DNA from: Plantago ovata
Taxonomy: Eukaryota > Streptophyta > Magnoliopsida > Lamiales > Plantaginaceae
Length of the DNA: 64,000 nucleotides
NCBI GenBank assembly: GCA_028274465.1
Contig: CM051456.1
Span: 122,714,880-122,778,879, forward strand
Reading direction: 5' to 3'
This document shows positions 45,193 to 56,499 of the stretch, piece by piece. A model generated the notes under the pieces. That model was not told the DNA's origin and ran no database searches. It was given only the letters and a program-made list of their open reading frames with translations. Every line of letters starts with the position of its first letter. Position 1 is the stretch's first letter. Both the position numbers and the translations under genes were made by a program.

Positions 45193-46235
45193 CGCAAAGT
45201 CTCATAAGAGACCGTCTCTTCTTAAGTGAAGGAGAGACCGTACTATTATGCAATTTACCAACAACATGTTATAATCAATACAAAATTCGGTGGCAAAAGT
45301 GTAATTAATTATAAATATGAGGTCCTTTCAGCAAATTACACTTCTTCTTTCTTTTAATCTAACTTCTTGCCCAGATCTGTCCATGGCCATGATTGTATCT
45401 CTTCTCTCTCTCTTTCTTCGTTATTTTTCGATTTACCTTCTTCTCTACGGCTCTACCTTCCTTCTTTGGTTTTCTTTCGCGGCCATGGCATCAGCTCGAT
45501 CAACCTGAAGCTCGATTAGTTCGTCTCTCTCGATGCCTTTCAGGTTGGTATTTTCTTCAATCCATTTCGATCGGGTCGTAATTTGTATGATTCTAATATT
45601 CTCAGCAATGGCGTTTGGTTTGTTTTCGTGCTATTATCTGATGGCAATGAATATTTGTATTGTCTTTGAAGAATTAAGGGTTATTGTGGTGTTCGGTGTG
45701 GTCTTGGTCTGGCTTGATTAAGATTGTTTTTTAGTTGTGGGCCACGTTGTTGTTGTTATTTGCATCTAGATTTATGTAGATATGTGTTTGAACCGAAGTT
45801 TGTTGGTGATAGATGTCAGCTTTTGCATCTAGATGTAGATTTATGTTCATCTCATGAATTTTTTACGTTCTGCGATATTCGCCATGTTCTGTACAATATT
45901 GCCCATGTTCTAGCCAATATTATCAATGTTCTGACCGATATGCTCACTGTTTTTAATGCTCTGTTTTTGTTTTTAACTGTTTTTATGAAAAATTGTCTCT
46001 TCATTGTTTTTCCTTGTATTTACTAGATTGAGGTTTATCGTTTGATGAAGTAGTCGAGTATACTTGTGAATCTTTTTGGAGTGATGCTGAATTGTTGTTT
46101 ATGAGCTACTTTTTTATTATTATTTTTTATATTGAGTTGCTTTTATTTGTAGCAGATCTTAACACCACGGATGGGAAATATGTTCTATGTTCTTAAATAT
46201 ATTGTCCATGTTTGTAGGTATATTGTCTATGTACA

Positions 46236-46405
46236 TGTTCTTAATAGTAGTAGTGGTAGTGCTAGTGGTGGTGGTGGTAGTAGCAGTTAGTAGTAGCATC
46301 ATTAGTAGTAGTTGTAATTAGTATCACTAGTTAAGAGGAGCAACGTTAGTTGTAGTAATTAGTAGTAGCAGCACCGTTAGTGGTAGTGGTAATAGTAGCA
46401 GCAGG
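46236..46405 (+). repeat. Imperfect GTA/GTG trinucleotide tract
   Basis: About 165 bp of TAGTAGTGGTAGTGCTAGTG-type triplets with interruptions, within the MULE interior. No continuous ORF of interest runs through it. Confidence 0.8.
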
Positions 46406-46479
46406 ATTGGCTCTAAAGGTGTTAAGGGGTGTTATTTGTTGAGTACTTGAGTATCAGGTAGATGGCATTTGCTTGTGGT

Positions 46480-46510
46480 AATTGGGTTATAACTTGCGTA
46501 TAACCCAATT
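46480..46510. repeat. Perfect 12-bp hairpin in the MULE interior
   Basis: AATTGGGTTATA (46480-46491) and TATAACCCAATT (46499-46510) are perfect complements around a 7-base loop (ACTTGCG). No T-run follows directly. Function unknown. Confidence 0.85.
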
Positions 46511-49150
46511 AGTTTTTACTCTTCATGTTGCTTTGTTACTCTTGTTTTCCATAAGTTGTGACTAGTGATTTTGTAGGTGAAATTGATCCTTTAACTTGTT
46601 TGTTTTGTTTTGGAGTAGTTACTACCTTTGTTGTTTTCCCCCCTTTGGTTTTCGTGGGAGTTGTTATCCTTGTTTTTTGTCGTTTCGATGTTTCTATATT
46701 GGACACACCTTTACATAATCTACAAATTATTACCCATGTTTCTAAGCATATGTCCCATGTTTCTAAGCATATGTCCCATGTTTTGAACATTATTACCCAT
46801 GTTTCTTATATTATGTCATATCATATTGTTTGATATGTCCCATGTTCTTATTTTGATTTTTAGTGTATATTGATATTGTTCTGATTATGGTCCATGTTTT
46901 TAAAATTATTACCTATGTTCCTTACAATATTGTCCATGTTTTTTAACATTATTACCCATGTTTCTAAGCATATGTCCCATGTTTCGAAGCATACGCCCCA
47001 TGTTTTTAACATTATTAATTACCCATGTTCTTATTTTGATTTTTAATGTATGTTGATATTGTTCCATGTTATTAAGATTATTACCTATGTTCCTTAAAAT
47101 ATTACCTATGTTTGTTTTGTTCTTGTAGATTATGTGCACAGAAGAAAACGAGGACTAATGTCGGGTAGCAAGCAAAGAGCCAATTGATTCATGTTGAGAC
47201 AAAAGATTGTATGTCTTTAAGAAGATGGAGTCTCCTTGTCATCCGAAGAAGATCAAGAAATTGATGGTTGGACTTGCGTTTTTGCGTGCTACCTCTATTC
47301 CGATGATCTGTTTTGTTTGACATCATAGAATGTAATTGGTAGAACATTGGTTGTAAATTTAACATTGGTTGGTGATCTGGTAGAAAATTGGTGTAGGAAA
47401 TTTGGTTGTAAGTCTGACTTTGGTTGGTGATCATGTTCTTTTGGAAGTGAATATTATGTAATGACTGCTCTATTTTCTAGTTATATTTCCCATGTTTTTA
47501 AATATACTTCCCATGTTTCTGAATATATATCCTATGTTTTTGAAAATATGTCCCATGAACATGCAAATGTTTTTCATGTGTCTATAAATGCCATGTTTTT
47601 AAATATATTGCCCATGTTTCTACATATATATTCCATGTTTCTGAAAATATGTCTCATGTACTCGTAAATGTTGTCCATGTGTATGAATATATAAATGCCA
47701 TGTTTTTAAATATACTGTCCATGTTTCTTAATATATATCTCATGTTTCTGAAAATATGTCTCATGCACTCATAAATGTTGTCCATGTATCTGAATATATC
47801 ACATGTTTATTATGTTCAAGTTCTTGAATATATATCCCTATACTTCCCATGAAACATGCAATATTGTCCATGTTTCTGAAAATATATCCCATGTTCTTTA
47901 CAGGTTCTATTTGTTTGTTGCAACTGTATTTGTTTCAAAATATCTTCGACGTACTAAAATAAGAAAATAAAAAGGAACTAGTATACTGATAATGTACTGA
48001 TAACATCTATGAGAATATATCATGCTCAAATAGTATCCATGTTCATGAGAATATATCTATGTTCCTTCAAATAATATCCATGTTCATGAGAATATATCTC
48101 ATGTACTCAAACTTTAACATAGATAGATCATAAAACACTTATTAAAATGTCATACATAATATTACAGTGAACTTAAAGTCTAAAATTACTTATAAAATAA
48201 CAATTTTATCATAACAAGTATTTTTCCGGATGTGCCACGAACTCGGTTGGTTTCTTATTTTTCCTCCCAAATTTTGTCAAAATCTCCGCCAACATTACTA
48301 ATACCTGCATATGAAATCATGAAGCATATTGGTGAGTTCATAGGACATATTTCTTAGAATATGGGCAATATTGTTAGGAACATATTTAGTACTGCATGGT
48401 CCAACATTTACGTGTCTGTTATTCATAAACACATCATACAGTTGAGTTCATGGAACATATTGCTTAGAACATGGGCAATATTATTGAGAACATAGAGTCT
48501 ACTGCATAGGTGGATATTTCATACTTTCAATGTATAAAACAGAGCATACTAGTGAGAACATGGTCAATATTGTTTAGAACATGGATTATATTGCTGAGAA
48601 CATAGTGTTTATCGCAGATGTCAATTTTTTCATTAACAAAAAAACAGAGCATTAGACAACCGTGAACATATTGTTGAGAACATGGACAATATTGGTGAAA
48701 ACATGGGTAATATTGTTGAGAACATAGCAAATATCGCAGAACGTAAATTTTTATGAGATTTACATAAATCTACATCTAGATGCTAAATCTAACATCTATC
48801 ATCAACAAACTTTGATTCAAACACTTATCTACATAAATATAGATGCAAACACCTACAAAACGTCTATTCAAACACAAATCTACATAGATCTAGATGCAAA
48901 CAATTACACAAAAGTCGATCTAGCATATTCTCTACCAAATCATTCGATCTAACACAAATCTATATAAGTTTAAATGCAAACAACTACATAAACTTCAATC
49001 TAGCATATTTTCTATCAAATCGTTCGATCTAGAAGCTCATAGAGGTAGAAAACATGAAATTTCATGAACGTAGAACATTACCTTTTGTTTCTAGACGATG
49101 ATGGTGACCTAGAGATGCTGATGGAGCAGTAGAGAACGACGATGACGGTG

Positions 49151-49213
49151 GAACGGCGGCGATGGGTGGTGGAACGACGGCGATGGGTGGTGGAACGACG
49201 GCGATGGGTGGTG
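49151..49213. repeat. Three 21-bp tandem repeats in the MULE right arm
   Basis: GAACGRCGGCGATGGGTGGTG occurs three times in a row. On the minus strand it lies in the leader-like exon, and 21 bp would keep any reading frame. Confidence 0.9.
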
Positions 49214-49471
49214 GAAAGAGAGTTTCTCTCTCTAGAATGTGTATATGAATGAAATTTAGGGTTTTTGGTGTATTAAATATCCTATATATACTAGATCCAT
49301 ATTATAGGATCCGGTTAGACCCGGGTTTTTTTACCTAGTTGCTAGCTTTTAGTTGATTTGGGGTGTTTTAGAAGCTAGCTTTTGGTTTGGGGTTGTTTTG
49401 TAATTAATATAAATTGGTCTCTATGGTCTCTATCTAGGGGTGGTCTCTTAGGAGACTCACTCTAATTTTAA

Positions 49472-49621
49472 AAGTTATATTATGAAAATATAAGAAGCTT
49501 ACTTTTATAATATAATTTTTAAAATTATTTTTTTTTACAATGAATTATGATTAATTTGAGATTAAATTGGACATTGAAAACGTCAACAAAATCAATTGGG
49601 GTTATTAAAAGTGACCAGAGG
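49472..49621. mobile_element. Right part of the split Stowaway-like MITE
   Basis: Follows the second TAATTTTAA copy and carries the family's AT-rich inverted core, then GTCAACAAAATCAATTGGGG, ending before TA (49622-49623). It is the complement of the left part at 45093-45192. Confidence 0.8.
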
Positions 49622-49689
49622 TAATAAATTAGCCATAATTATTACACTTTAAAGATGGAAAATACTAGGGAATATTAATTTGACCACTC

Positions 49690-50485
49690 CCACTGGAGAC
49701 CCTAATTACGTTTCTTCCCCTCCTAGAGTAACAATTACGTTTAGACCCAAAATATTTAATTTTGTTGACCAACATTTTCAACTAGTGAAAACCAAACATG
49801 CCCTTACTCAATTTACAAATTAAGCTTTATTTTTCCTTTTTTTTTTTTCTTTCTTCTTTCTGATTTTTTTCCCTCTTCTTTATTATTTTTCTGTTTTGTT
49901 CTTCCTCTTTACAGGTGTCAAAATTCGGCACCATAACATCTCCGATCAGAGCTTGTGACAGCTCCAGATCGGAGCTGTCGCAACTTCGATCTGGAGCTGG
50001 GTCGGAGTTGTTACAGCAGTTGCAACAGCTCCGTCTCGAGCTGCTGACAAAGGTACCGGATTCCAATCTGGTACCTTTGGAGAAGAAGAAGAAAAAAATT
50101 GAAAAAAAAATAAAGAAAAAGCATTAGGATTTAATTTGAATTTAAATTTTATGGGGGTTCATTTTGCAATTATATTCGAGACCTTTTTACAATTAGGATA
50201 AGTTATGTGGGCCAGTGGGTTCATTTTGAATGAATTAGTGTTAATATTGTAAAAGAGAAAATATTTTAGACAAATATGTAATAAACATAAAATGAGGTTA
50301 TTTGGGCTGAATTTAAATCTAATAATTATGCAGGAGCAAAAATGTACTTTCCGAACCTTAATTCCGGCAAAGTCAAATCCATGAAGTTAGATGTAATTGT
50401 TTCTGTCTAACATGGGAACTTATGTAATTGTTACTCTAACGAGGAAAAATTCGTAATTGATGAAGGGAATCCAGATGTAATTTGC
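49690..50485. mobile_element. Long inverted-repeat element with a GC-rich GAGCT-palindrome core
   Basis: The left arm (AATTACGTTTCTTCCCC, TAGAGTAACAATTACGT) pairs with the right arm (TAATTGTTACTCTAACGAGG, TTCGTAATTGATGAAGGG). Inside the left arm lies GTTGACCAAC and AAACCAAACATGCCCTTAC. The core at about 49915-50085 is GC-rich with repeated palindromic AGCTCCAGATCGGAGCTG units and short ORFs on both strands. The same AAACCAAACATGCCCT boundary recurs in the element at 58567-59255. No transposase. Exact termini and target duplication not resolved. Confidence 0.55.
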
Positions 50486-50955
50486 CCAAAATACTATGAA
50501 CGGGAAGTGATAATATCAAATCACCTAAAAGATCAATTATTTTGAACAATTCCAAATTAACAAGCATTACATCAAAGCCTTAACCAAGTACAGCCACATT
50601 TATTTAAGCTGCAGAGACGACGTCATATTTCAGGGATATTGAATTGTTCTTACAGAACCAAAGCACGAAATAACGAAACTAAAAAGAACTGTTTTGCTCA
50701 TTTGCATGCCCGTTCCAACAAAATCCTCAAGTGAATGCAGGTATTACACACAACAGATGTGCACAAAATAGTCAAGTATGCTCTCAAGTCCTATAACTAT
50801 AGAAAATAGGTCTACATATCTAATGATAAGCATCAGATAAAATGTTTTCAACAGTTTGGCCTGGCCTGGCCTGACAGGTTAATGTGGCCTCAATATGCCA
50901 AGCAAATGTTCAGCTACAGCACAGCTGCATTGGATCCTTTCATGGCATAAATCTC

Positions 50956-53900
50956 TCAGCGATGTGCACCATACATTTGCCCAGTAGAATCATATTGTGG
51001 ATAAGCAGCAGCTGCTGCTGCCGGAAGAGGGGACACATTTGTTGGTGCAGGTGCAGGTGCATTTCCATAGCCACCAGACTGATCATAAGCAGACTGCGTC
51101 TGAGCATAACCCACCTGCCCAGCAGCAGGTGCAGGATAAGTCTGTGCTGGACCTTGGGCAGTAGTCCCATAAGCTGGATCTGCTTGCCCTTGGTATCCAT
51201 AGGCAGCAGCGTTTGCAGCTGGTTGTTGTTCAGGGTAACCATACTGAGCAGTTGGATAAGAACCATAACCTCCAGCAGCTCCAGCTTGAGGATATGCACC
51301 TGGTTGTTGCGCAGCAGGCTGGTTATACCCAGTAACAGGCTGAGCAGGATAAGTAGGAGCAGTGGTTGGAGGGTGGCTGTACCCATCAGTGGTTGGTGTG
51401 GGGCCATAAGGATAGTTCTGCTGCATTGGACCAGTTGGTGCATGGGGATAAGACTGCTGGGGAGGTGGATTTTGAGCGAAAGGTTGTTGAGGTGGAATTT
51501 GACCTTGATAAGGATCTGCAGGTTGAGCAGGACGAGGTTGGACATATGATTGGGTAGGGGCTGGTTGGCCATGCATAGGTGGCTTGCCATGTTGATCTTG
51601 TGCACCACCATACCCAGGATGAGTGCCACCTTGACCATATGGAGTCGGCTGAGAACCCATGTGCCCATAAGGCTGCGAGGGAGCATGGTTATCGTATTTA
51701 ACCTCGTTGTAACCCTGGCCATAGGGCTGAGCAGGTGGTTGAGAATAAGGTGGATTCCCATAGTCTGGACCCTGCTGACCATAGTTGTAATTACCCTGAT
51801 ACATTAAGGTAGGTGGTTAGGACACAGAAACATGAGAATTACATTGAATTGATAAAGCTTAAATCCTCCCAAGACCGATGTAGTTTGACAAAATATCTCA
51901 AGCTACAACTCACGGATGGTGATGTTTTTATAATTCATTACAACTTGGTTTAACTACGAGATCCTGGGACATAATTTCAAGACTGTAACAGAAAAGAAAT
52001 AAATTACCACAAACCTGAGATGGGAGGCCATGAATTGATGCCGGAGGCCTTTGCTCCCAATTTGGGCCAAAATTTCCTCTTGGACCATGTTGTGGGGGAT
52101 AATTACCATACATTGGAGGTGGATATTGTGGACCCTGAGAAGGAAATGGTCCTCTTTGTAGGTAATTATTATAAGCAGGAAACTGTTGTTGAGGGCCACG
52201 AGGTCCCCATTGTGGAGAATTTGGTCCCCGTGGTCGATAAGCCTGCTGATTGTATCCTCCAGCAAGATGCGATGGTCTAATGGTCTGAACAAAGCAAAGT
52301 AATTAGAGTAAATCCATGAAAAAAGAAAAAGATAACAGGACATAAGAGAGCTACTCAGGCATGTGAGCAGTATATAATTTACATGTGCTGGTAGTAGATA
52401 GCACCATTATGTTATTGACATGTAAAAAAAATAAAAGAACGAAAACCATCACAGGACATGTCAAGTATAGTAATCAACAACAAAGTGCAATAAATAAAGT
52501 AGAGAGGTAAATTTCAGGGCGACAGGCTAATTCCGACTCGTAAAATAACTAGATCATAAAATGCGTAATCAGAGCAAACACCGAACAGTAGACTCCTAGA
52601 CATGGAATCATCATAAACTATAAGAAACTCTTGACAGTATAAAGTAGAAGCAGGTCTGCAGGTGAAGATCTGACTAGAACATAATTTAGCATTACTTCAC
52701 GCAGACTTATCATCATTACAATACGAAATCTGGAGAAAAGAATGTGTAAGCAGTCCTTGATATATACTAGTAATACATAGACAAATCCACAGCCATAAAG
52801 AAATTAAATATATTATGACAATTATTAGTCAGAATATATTAACCCATAGTCCATACTAACACTATAAAGTGGCACTCTGATTTATTATATAACCGTTCAG
52901 CAATAAATTATGTCAAAATCCACATGTGTACATACTGCTATACATCATCATAGGACAATTCAAACTAAAGAAACTTCATCAAAAGATGCATATTAAGTAC
53001 TCTAAAGTGACTTTCTTATTTGACATCACTATTTACAGAGCATGAAAAATTGGCATTCTGAAAACACACCCACAAGCATAATCAAGAATATATCAATTTG
53101 GTCATGTGGATATCCAAGTCTATTTAAGGATGAAGACTTGACTAGGCAAGGCACCTTGTTCCAGAATGTCTCAAATATATGATATCAGGCATGCTAAATA
53201 GCCTCATTGAGTATTACTATCAATTTCCAAGTCTCCAGCAATCTTACCAACTAAGAACATCCTGCAATGTCGAGGATTTATGCTTCATACCTCTCTCCTG
53301 GGGACGGAGATGCATAGTGGTTGACTACTGATACACCAAGAAGTCAATGTGAACTGGAAGTGAAAGGAAAGACCAGATCTGCATTTTTACAGCCAACCAA
53401 TTCGACATTGGCAACTTTAAGACAGATAAATCATGGGAACCGACATCTTATTTGCATTTAAGATCTCCCTAAGCATTTAAAAGATCTCGATACGCATGCT
53501 TAAGCAGAGGCATTCAGTTACATATCTCTCAGTCCATGGTCATCATAAAAACTTATTCCCAACTCATAGAAGGTATCAGGCGATGGCAATACAGATACCG
53601 TCAAAGATAGGCCTTTAAAAAGATTCAGATTTCAATGCAATCATTTACCTTGAAAGGCCAATCAAGTTATCAATATGCATAGTCATCCTAAGTGAGAGCT
53701 TTAACCAACATGTATCATATAAAGCTATCACACATCATTACATTTGACTTGCATCCTGGGAATAACTGGTAACAAGGAAACATCGACTATTCATGGCAAC
53801 ATTCTGGCAACCAAACATATATGTGTATAGCCTTTGCACCTATGCATCCATAATCAACAGGCATAATGTATACATAATCTGTCAAAACTTTACAACATGT

Positions 53901-56284
53901 ATTTTATGATTGGTCCTGGACACTGGATACTTAAACCAAGTTTATGCAAATGGAACAAGAGAGCATTCCATTGAGGATTAATACCAACCAGTAAACGTCT
54001 GAAAACCATAACTAGAGAACATTAAGATAAACATAATGCAGAAGTGTCCAGACTGAATTGGACAAAGCACATTGAAGAATCAGAGAGTATACCGTGGCAT
54101 GCTTAGTGTCTACTGTATTTACTAGAAGGAACGTTTAATAACACAATATAGAAGCCAAAAATAAAAATCCTAAAGAGCGGATAACATGCCAAGAAAGACA
54201 AACCTGATTCATGACATCTTTGATCATCTCTCTTGCGTTCTCGATCGCCTTCTTATGTCCAGTGATGCGAACAGTCCTTTCTCCAGACCGGTTTCCATCA
54301 GAGGGACTTGGTTGTATCAACTAGAAAGCAAAATGTGTCAGATAATGTAAGGATACTCAAACACAAGTACCAAAAATCTATTACCTGAATGCGAGCCCCA
54401 GATCGAGACTGCAAGTTCCTGATTGATTCTCCCCCTTCCCAATGATCAAGCCAACCTGATGTAAGAAACGCATAAAAAATCATGATACTGCCAAAATGGA
54501 CATAACACAAGAAATTCTTATTATATGTGTAACAGAATCAACGGCAGTTAAAGATAAAGAAAGTAACCTTTTCATATGGACTTGAATTTCGATTTGATCT
54601 CCGCTGCTAGCGGCTTGTGCAGTGGTGAATCCCCGAGCAACAAGGGAAGGGGCGCCACCAGCATCAGCCTAAAGGCCAACATATATCATAAGCTTTAGAG
54701 CTAAACCAAACCATATGGTCAAAATGATAATAATTATGATAAGCAACGAACGGAACAAATAAATAACATAAAAGTAAAACATAAGTCTACCTCAGCAATT
54801 ACATCCTTTATCAATTTCTCAGCCTTGTTGATGCTTTGCAATGTTCCAACTAGTTCCAAAGGCCTGGTGGCAGCCCGTGGATCTGCATCAGCATCCCTCA
54901 CGATCTGGATTTTGGCACCAGAGTTGTCCTGTAGAGACCTAATTGTATCGCCTGCCTTTCCAATAAGAACCCCAACCTACAGCCACAATGACACAGCATA
55001 ATTAATTTCTTTAGCTATAATCCGTTTTTCCTCAAGTTAATTTTACTGGAACAGCACTGAAGAACTACTCTATGCTTGGAAACTCAAAGAACTACAGTAT
55101 CTAAGAAAGTAGCCACACACACACACACAAAAAAAACTGCACAGAAGGAGTTAATTTACTTTGTCATTGGGGACCTCAATTTTACGAGAAAATCCAGGCT
55201 GCAAATCAGTTAGTGACACTGGAACATCCCCCTCCCTGGGTTGTTCGTCAGAGGATATTCCAATTTCTGCTTCGGTATTTGCCTGCACTTCAGAGGGTTC
55301 GTCAACTCTTTCCTCCTCGAGTTCTGCTGCCTCGTCAGCCGCTGTAGTATCATTGTTTTCTTCCCCAATAATCGCTGGTTCTTCAGCAGTTAACTCCACA
55401 GGTTCTTTTTCTGGTTCATCAGCAATCAACTCCACATGTTCCTTTGTTGGTTCATCAGCTTCCGAAGGCACACTATTGTTCTCTACAGATTCCTGCTGTT
55501 GGGCTGCCTCCTCTTCTGTGTCATCCGCCTTTTTGCCCTCTTTGTGTCCATTCTGTGAAACATCTACAAAACCATGAGCAATAGTTAGAAGAGAATTATT
55601 TTTCCTTATTCATGATGACTGAAAGAAAAATCACAACGTAGGCAGAAGCCACAACTATTGTAACCTACAAACTAATGCTAACAACGGCCAATCCGCCGGG
55701 GCAAAACACCAGCGAGTTCAGGTCAGTTTAGTGACTAGCAGCTCGCCGTTTCCTAGCTCATTTCCAATAACTAAAAAATCTTAGGTTTCCAAATAACTTG
55801 AAACTGCTACAATAAAATCCACTAAATGAAAAGCATCAGTTGATTATGGTTAGATTAATGTCAAATAACTCCCAATTTCACAGAGCATGGCCAAAAATGT
55901 AGCTAACCAAGCTCAGGTTTCTATATAACCTAAAAATGCTACCATAAAATGAACCTAAGCTCCAATTAAACATAAATAACCGAATTATTTTACATGAGCG
56001 AACTACTGATCACCTGCAGCAGCATCAGCTTCGTTAACAGAATCGTCACCATTGCTGGTCTCGAGGCGTGGTCGCTTAGCATCAGACTCATCAACCGCAC
56101 CGCCATTCTCCTCTCCGTCGGCCGCGTTATCTGCCGCTGAGTCAGGATCTGAAACTGGCTCAGACTCTGTTACTGGCTCGGGCACCGCATTGCTGAGCTC
56201 CAAATCTTCGAGCTTCCTCTTGTGAGTCTCGGCCGCCGCCGTAGGGCTTCCCGGCGCCGACGTGACCAAATCCTCCTCCGCCAT
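50956..56284 (-). CDS. FUBP-like protein with two KH domains and a Pro/Gln/Tyr-rich tail; KH2 frame broken
   Basis: Nuclear RNA/ssDNA-binding protein resembling far-upstream-element-binding proteins. Exons: 56284-56014, 55563-55160, 54976-54791, 54668-54568, 54455-54385, 54320-54204, 52284-52015 and 51795-50956; about 753 residues if the frame were whole. The N-terminus (1-225) is acidic with a basic KRPR cluster. KH1 is encoded by exon 3 (VGVLIGKAGDTIRSLQDNSG). KH2 spans exons 4-6 (LIIG, GESIRNLQSRSGARIQ, TVRITGHKKAIENA). The tail is low-complexity PQQ/YGQ/GYG, ending YDSTGQMYGAHR. Exons 4 (101 nt) and 5 (71 nt) are each one base short of a codon multiple: a C appears missing in GTCC/ATATG and a G in the AAGGGGGAG run of the GKGG loop. 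As written, KH2 reads into a stop. Assembly error or true mutation cannot be told apart here. Confidence 0.88.
52285..54203 (-). other. Large intron of the KH gene
   Basis: 1.9 kb between exon 6 (donor CAG/GTTTGT) and exon 7 (acceptor TGTTCAG). No transposon end, repeat array or coding signal noticed. Confidence 0.6.
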
Positions 56285-56323
56285 AGCCTAATTACTCTTT
56301 GATTTCTTAATCGAATTGCTAAA

Positions 56324-56333
56324 CCTAGGGTTT
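56324..56333 (-). promoter_or_regulatory. Telo-box in the leader of the KH gene
   Basis: The minus strand reads AAACCCTAGG, 40 bases upstream of the ATG at 56284. Same motif type as at 14461-14470, fitting genes for RNA handling. Confidence 0.45.
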
Positions 56334-56499
56334 CGTAACAGAGCTGAATATGTAAGTGGCACAATTTCTGTTTTGCCTTTTTCTTAAGAAGAGGCAAAAG
56401 AGGGAGAGAGTGGTGTACAGTAAACGGAGTTCGCTCGTATATAGTATGTGATGATGATGATTTGGTCCATATAGAGAGCATCACATTCGACGTTTGGGC

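Larger units (their letters stand above)
46150..48730. repeat. Array of degenerate CCCATGTTTCT/AATATAT units inside the MULE
   Basis: Dozens of imperfect units of about 17-25 bp of the form CCCATGTTTCTNAANATAT occur on the + strand at about 46180-47110 and 47480-47910, and in reverse orientation (GAACATGGNCAATATTG) at about 48030-48730. Spacing and flanks vary, so this is not a simple microsatellite. The orientation switch follows the foldback symmetry of the element. Confidence 0.8.
45193..49462. mobile_element. Mutator-like foldback element, 4.27 kb, no transposase seen
   Basis: TAATTTTAA is duplicated exactly at 45184-45192 and 49463-49471; a 9-bp duplication is typical of Mutator-like elements. 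The ends share AGTCTCNTAAGAGACC in inverted orientation. Long diverged inverted arms continue inward: 45761-45972 pairs with 48635-48850 (GATATTYGCYATGTTCT, CATCTAGATGTAGATTTATG). The right arm read on the minus strand has TATATATAGG, an AAACCCTAAA box and a leader-like exon ending AAAAG/GTAATG. The left arm has a similar CT-rich leader. The interior is dominated by short CATGTTT repeats with a unique stretch at about 47130-47440 after a TTCTTGTAG acceptor. No transposase motif found, so it needs an autonomous partner. Confidence 0.8.

Noticed and set aside
45724..47667. ORFs of 68-100 codons in the MULE interior
   Set aside because: They consist of translated CATGTTT repeats; no conserved domain and no transposase motif.
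46180..47910. CRISPR-like spaced repeats
   Set aside because: Units are degenerate with irregular spacing and no true spacers, and the context is a plant transposon.
50884..51549. 221-codon ORF on the + strand, Ser/Cys/Arg-rich
   Set aside because: It is antisense to the last exon of the KH gene; the length follows from the low-complexity Pro/Gln/Tyr codons on the other strand.
50940..51782. 280-codon minus-strand ORF in another frame over the same exon
   Set aside because: Leu/Met/His-rich shadow of the P/Q/Y-rich tail. The frame at 50956 joins the spliced exons and ends GQMYGAHR.
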